64,000 bases of DNA from assembly GCF_004322855.1 (NCBI RefSeq), contig NZ_CP036402.1, positions 1,984,001 through 2,048,000 of the forward strand. Reading direction: 5' to 3'. Below the pieces are notes generated by a model, which saw only the letters and a program-made list of their open reading frames with translations, was not told where the DNA came from and did no database searches. Origin of the DNA: Egibacter rhizosphaerae (GTDB lineage Bacteria > Actinomycetota > Nitriliruptoria > Euzebyales > Egibacteraceae). This document shows positions 60,601-64,000 of the stretch, in pieces (the first letter of the stretch is position 1; each line of letters opens with the position of its first letter). The translations under genes and the position numbers were made by a program.

Positions 60601-61146
60601 ATGCCACTGCGACACGCACTGCTCGGGATGCTGAGCGAGCACCCGCACAGCGGATGGGACCTGACGAAACGCTTCGAGCAGTCCCTCGGCAACGTCTGGA
60701 CCGCCTCCCACAGTCAGGTCTACACCGAGTTGGGCAAGCTCGAGGTCGAAGGGCTCATCGAGGTCGTCGGCACGGGCGCACGCGGGCGGAAGGACTACGC
60801 GGCGACCGAGGCCGGTCGCGCCGAGGCGACGCGCTGGCTGCGCGAGACCGAGCCCAGCCGCAGCGTTCGCAACGAGCCGATCCTGCGGGTGTTCCTCCTC
60901 TGGCTCCTCGAACCCGAGGAGGCCCGCGCCTACCTCGAGAGGGAACGTGACCGCCACGCCGAGCAACTCGCGTTCTACGAGCAACTGGCTCACGACTGGC
61001 CGTGCGACTCAGCGGCCGTCGATGCCTCGCGGATCGCGCTCGAGGCCGGACTACGGGTCGAACGGGCCTACGTCGAGTGGGCGGAGTGGGCCGCGGCGCG
61101 GTACTGCCAGGCCGACGAGACGAGGGACGGGGACGCGTCGGGCTGA
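60601..61146 (+). CDS. PadR family transcriptional regulator
   Basis: 181 residues from ATG 60601 with GAGAAGGG upstream. N-terminal winged helix typical of PadR: LRHALLGMLSEHPHSGWDLTKRFEQSLGNVWTASHSQVYTELGKLEVEGLIEV ... RKDYAATEAGRAEATRWL, followed by a helical Vir_act_alpha_C-type dimerisation domain (LRVFLLWLLEPEEARAYLERERDRHAEQLAFYEQL). Size and layout are those of PadR subfamily 1. Two matching operators in its own promoter region indicate autoregulation and control of the divergent membrane-protein operon. Confidence 0.9.
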   Translation: MPLRHALLGMLSEHPHSGWDLTKRFEQSLGNVWTASHSQVYTELGKLEVEGLIEVVGTGARGRKDYAATEAGRAEATRWLRETEPSRSVRNEPILRVFLLWLLEPEEARAYLERERDRHAEQLAFYEQLAHDWPCDSAAVDASRIALEAGLRVERAYVEWAEWAAARYCQADETRDGDASG

Positions 61147-61236
61147 TCCGGACGTCCGGGTGCGGACCCTCGTCGGCGGGGTAGCGTCGACGCCGGGACA
61201 CACCCGGCCGCTCCGCGGACCAGGAGGTGAACGGCC

Positions 61237-61929
61237 ATGACCACCCGGCTGTGCTTCGTCCAGCACGAGGAGCACGATCCCGCGGGCCACCTCGGAGAAC
61301 ACGCCCACGCGCTCGGATTGGAGATCGAGGTCGTGCGGCTCGACCGCGGCCAGGGCCTGCCCGACCCCTCCGACGTCGACGTGCTCGTTCCGCTCGGCTC
61401 GTTCGCCTCGGCGGCTGACGACACGGTCCCGTGGCTGGCCGACGAACTGGACCTCCTCCGCCGTGCCGACGCCCACGACGTCGCGATCCTGGGCGTCTGC
61501 TTCGGCGGGCAGGCCCTCGCCCGCGCTCTCGGGGGCACCGTGGCCCCCCTCCAGACCCCCGAGATCGGGTGGCTGGAACTCGACACCGACGACCCCACGC
61601 TGATCGCCTCGGGCCCGTGGGTCGTCTGGCACAACGACGGGTTCGAGCCACCCCCCACCGCCCGGGAGATCGCCCGAACCCCGCGCAGCGGCCACGCCTT
61701 CGCCGTGCGTCGCCACCTGGGCATCCAGTTCCGTCCCGAGGTCACGCCCGACCTCCTCGACGCGTGGGTCGACGGGAGCCCCGACATGCTCGCCGCCGCG
61801 GGGGTGTCGGCAGGTCAGGTAATCGGACCCGCACGGGCCGCTGGGCCACGGGCCGAGGAGCGAGCCGGCAGGTTGCTGCGCGCCTTCCTGGCCCACGCGG
61901 GGGTCCCGGCTCCGGCCTCGGCGACCTGA
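61237..61929 (+). CDS. Class I glutamine amidotransferase-like protein lacking the catalytic His
   Basis: 230 residues. GATase-1 fold: a nucleophile elbow GVCFGGQALA with Cys88, WLELDTDDP, WHNDGFEPPP and the C-terminal HLGIQFRPEVTPDLLDAW. In active enzymes this last motif reads G(I/V)QFHPE, where His pairs with the Cys; here Arg166 occupies the position. The Glu two positions on is kept. The protein may therefore lack ordinary glutaminase activity or use another residue. No synthetase partner is adjacent; the next gene is an aminotransferase on the same strand. Confidence 0.8.
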   Translation: MTTRLCFVQHEEHDPAGHLGEHAHALGLEIEVVRLDRGQGLPDPSDVDVLVPLGSFASAADDTVPWLADELDLLRRADAHDVAILGVCFGGQALARALGGTVAPLQTPEIGWLELDTDDPTLIASGPWVVWHNDGFEPPPTAREIARTPRSGHAFAVRRHLGIQFRPEVTPDLLDAWVDGSPDMLAAAGVSAGQVIGPARAAGPRAEERAGRLLRAFLAHAGVPAPASAT

Positions 61930-62019
61930 TCGCAGCGCCTTCCGCCCTCCCGTGACCGGCACCGGCCGGTACCCTGCCGATCCGGCGACGGTCGCCGATG
62001 GTGAGGCCAGGGGGAGACG

Positions 62020-63048
62020 TTGTCCGAGTCCACGACTTCGACGCCGACGCCCGCGCCGTTCGGCAGCGTGATGGCGGGCACGATGGCCACGAGCCGGACC
62101 AACGATGGCTCGTTCGCGCCCTTCGAACTCGAGCCCGTGGGACCACTGTCGCTGCACCCGGCTGCACACGGGCTGCACTACGGCAGCGCGTGCTTCGAGG
62201 GCCTGAAGGCGCACCGGGGCGAGGACGGCACCGTCCGCCTGTTCCGTGCCCGAGATCACGCCCAGCGGCTCGCCGGGAGCGCCGCCGGACTGTGCCTGCC
62301 CGTCCCCGACCCCGAGTGGATCACCGAGATGCTTCACGCGGTGGTCGCGGCCAACCTCGACGAGGTCCCAGACCCTCCCGGCGCCCTTTACCTGCGTCCC
62401 ACCCTGCTGGGCACCGACCCCAACATCGGGGCGGCGACCCACCCCTCACGGGAGGCGCTGCTCTACGTGCTCGCCAGCCCCGTGGGGGACTACGTGGCGG
62501 CCGACCGGCCGCTGACCGTGGCGGTCGAGACCGACCTCCCGCGCACGACCCCGCAGTTCGGTGGGGTGAAGGCCGGCGGGAACTACGCGATGGCGCTCGG
62601 ACCGACCGAGCGGGCACGCCGCGAGCTGTCGGCCCACCAACTCCTCTTCGCCCCGAAGGGGTTCGTGCAGGAGGCTGGTCCGGCGAACTTCCTGCTCATC
62701 AGCGACGGCGCCCTCATCACCCCGCCACTGGACGGGACGTTCCTGGCCGGGATCACCCGCGACTCCGTGCTGACCCTCGCCCGCGATCTCGGTGACCAGG
62801 TCGAGGAGCGCCCGCTGCTCGTCGACGAGCTCCTGGATCGCTCCGCCACCGCCGAGGCCGCCCTCGTCGGCACCGCGGCGGTACTCGCGGGCGTGGGCAC
62901 GTTGGTGTACGGCGACCAGCGGGTGCGGGTGGGCGACGGCGGCGTCGGGCCGCGGACCCAGCGGTTGCGCGAGGCCCTCGTCGCCGTGCAGCGTGGTGTC
63001 GCCCCCGACCACTGGGGCTGGACCGAGCCGGTCGCTCCCGGCGGGTGA
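62020..63048 (+). CDS. ilvE: Branched-chain amino acid aminotransferase
   Basis: 342 residues from TTG 62020 (GGGGGAG four bases upstream). Class IV PLP enzyme: HGLHYGSACFEGLKAHRGEDGTVRLFRARDHAQRL, LYLRPTLLGTDPNIGA, GGVKAGGNYAMALGPTERA with the PLP lysine K184, and FVQEAGPANFLLISDGALITPPLDGTFLAGITRDSVLTLARDLG. Matches group 2 branched-chain aminotransferases, which transaminate Leu, Ile and Val with 2-oxoglutarate. Closely related D-amino acid or aminodeoxychorismate enzymes lack the long N-terminal segment present here. Confidence 0.88.
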   Translation: MSESTTSTPTPAPFGSVMAGTMATSRTNDGSFAPFELEPVGPLSLHPAAHGLHYGSACFEGLKAHRGEDGTVRLFRARDHAQRLAGSAAGLCLPVPDPEWITEMLHAVVAANLDEVPDPPGALYLRPTLLGTDPNIGAATHPSREALLYVLASPVGDYVAADRPLTVAVETDLPRTTPQFGGVKAGGNYAMALGPTERARRELSAHQLLFAPKGFVQEAGPANFLLISDGALITPPLDGTFLAGITRDSVLTLARDLGDQVEERPLLVDELLDRSATAEAALVGTAAVLAGVGTLVYGDQRVRVGDGGVGPRTQRLREALVAVQRGVAPDHWGWTEPVAPGG

Positions 63049-63107
63049 CCGCGGCCTCACCGGCCCAGTACCGCGAGCGCTTCCGGCAGACACCCGCTGC
63101 CTGAGGC

Positions 63108-64000
63108 CTACCCGGGGGTCTCACGCGTGCCGCGCAGGGGATCCAGCAGTGCGTCGATCGACGGCGCCAGATCGCGGGCGAGGTCCCGGAACACGGTGGC
63201 GAGCTGGTCCGCCCGACCGACCGGCACCGCGATGGCGAGCCGGCTCGTCGCCTGCGGATCCCGCAGCGGCAGGTAGCGGACGTGCGCGCTGCCCACCACC
63301 CGCACGGCTGCCGGCACCACGGCCACGCCGTAGCCCGCGGTCACCAGCCCGAGCATCGTCGCGTACTGCAGCGCCTGCGCGCCCTCCCGCGGCCGGAAGC
63401 CGGCGAGCCGGCACACGGCGACGAGGTGGTCGTAGACCATCGGCACGTGCTCGCGGGGGAACAGCACGAACGGCTCCGCGGCCAACTCCGCGAGATCGAC
63501 GGCCTCACGCTCGGCCAACGGGTGCCCGTCATCGACCGCGGCGAGCAGTGGCTCGTCCACGAGCGGCGTGAGCTCCACACCGTTTAGGGGGTCGGTGTCC
63601 CGGGTGATCGACACGTCCACGTCGTCGCCCACGCCCTCCAACTGCGCTTCGGTGGAGAGTTCCTGCAACTCCAGGCGGACCTCCGGTCGGCGTTGGTGGA
63701 AGGCCGCCAGCAGTCGCGGGAGCAGGTCGTAGGCGGCCGAGTCCACGAACCCGATGCGCAACCACCCGGTCTCCCCGGCTGCCGCGCGCCGCGCCGCCCG
63801 GCGCGCCGAGCCCGCCGCATCCAGGGTGCGGCGGGCCTCGACCAGGAACGCCTCGCCCGCCCGGCTCAGCTCGACGCGTCGGCTGGTGCGCGCCAGCAAC
63901 GCCACACCGACGTCCCGTTCCAGTTGCGCCACCTGCTGGCTGACCGCCGACTGGGCGAGGTGCAGCCGGGCGGCCGCGCGACCGAAGTGCAGCTCTTCGG
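63108..64000 (-). CDS. LysR family regulator (5' end cut by window edge)
   Basis: At least 296 codons; the start lies beyond the window. The helix-turn-helix begins at the edge (ELHFGRAAARLHLAQSAVSQQVAQLERDVGVALLARTSRRVELSRAGEAFL), followed by the substrate-binding domain (GWLRIGFVDSAAYDLLPRLLAAFHQRRPEVRLELQEL ... LATEPFVLFP-like FVLFPREHVPMVYDHLV, GLVTAGYGVAVVPAAV). Similar proteins (CbnR/BenM-like, LxFGRAAxRLxxAQxxxSxQ) control aromatic or small-acid catabolism. Converges on ilvE; its target genes are probably outside the window, divergent from it. Confidence 0.9.
   Translation of the reverse strand, partial: EELHFGRAAARLHLAQSAVSQQVAQLERDVGVALLARTSRRVELSRAGEAFLVEARRTLDAAGSARRAARRAAAGETGWLRIGFVDSAAYDLLPRLLAAFHQRRPEVRLELQELSTEAQLEGVGDDVDVSITRDTDPLNGVELTPLVDEPLLAAVDDGHPLAEREAVDLAELAAEPFVLFPREHVPMVYDHLVAVCRLAGFRPREGAQALQYATMLGLVTAGYGVAVVPAAVRVVGSAHVRYLPLRDPQATSRLAIAVPVGRADQLATVFRDLARDLAPSIDALLDPLRGTRETPG

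Noticed and set aside
63053-63108. GGCCTCA/TGAGGCC arms between ilvE and the LysR gene as a terminator
   Set aside because: The loop would exceed 40 bases, too long for a normal terminator hairpin.

Overview
The window is very GC-rich DNA with dense coding. Short intergenic gaps, many GTG or TTG starts, ATGA/GTGA stop-start overlaps and leaderless-looking starts (a TAnnnT -10 box 6 to 8 bases before the start codon) are all frequent. DUF4191, DUF4446, an actinobacterial-type SoxR, 13E12-type DUF222-HNH proteins and CWB2 cell-wall repeats point to an actinobacterium. A deep lineage such as Nitriliruptoria/Egibacter is my guess only. I see no rRNA, tRNA, CRISPR array, prophage or insertion sequence. 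No gene-free stretch exceeds about 300 bases.

Layout. 1-8.7 kb: the start of prephenate dehydratase (cut by the window edge), DUF4446, a winged-helix protein, PilZ, an acyltransferase, DUF4191, SoxR, an NlpC/P60 peptidase without a signal peptide, an orphan adenine-type DNA methyltransferase and a Usp-like protein. 8.9-10.7 kb: MenB and a HepT/MntA toxin-antitoxin pair, then a fragment of a VOC (glyoxalase) gene. 10.9-17.0 kb: a subtilisin-like protease divergent from a TPR-CHAT (caspase-like) protease. The CHAT gene is followed on the same strand by a small Arg-rich protein, two unknown beta-rich proteins, an ECF-type sigma factor and a small partner overlapping the sigma gene. I consider this the most interesting locus: it looks like a protease-to-sigma-factor signalling module, by analogy with TPR-CHAT/Csx30/sigma of type III-E CRISPR, but with no CRISPR present. 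17.1-22.7 kb: two small membrane proteins, ureA-ureD without ureB or ureC, a second HepT/MntA pair, a DUF222-HNH cassette and a heptad-repeat membrane protein.

22.8-39.5 kb is a purine catabolic island built on two divergent operons. Leftward: regulator, thiamine-binding-like protein, three-subunit xanthine dehydrogenase, 8-oxoguanine deaminase and a BMP-type nucleoside ABC importer. Rightward: allantoinase, an allantoicase-OHCU decarboxylase fusion, HIU hydrolase, urate oxidase and a DUF6986 aldolase-like protein. Together they would import purine nucleosides or bases and convert xanthine or 8-oxoguanine through urate and allantoin to ureidoglycolate plus urea. No recognisable ureidoglycolate lyase is present.

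39.6-64 kb: DUF488, a second DUF222-HNH cassette with the same 5' and 3' flanks as the first, a three-gene ABC exporter divergent from a TSUP permease across a perfect 11-bp inverted repeat, a YihY-type membrane protein, a CWB2 surface protein, an EF-G-like GTPase, a flavodoxin-like protein, a DUF4015 glycosidase-like protein, an EamA transporter, a K+ channel with TrkA domains, an RNase II-family nuclease, a TSUP-DUF1634 pair, an ABA4-like pair divergent from a PadR regulator with two ATGT-N8-ACAT-type sites, a GATase, a branched-chain aminotransferase and a LysR regulator cut by the right edge.
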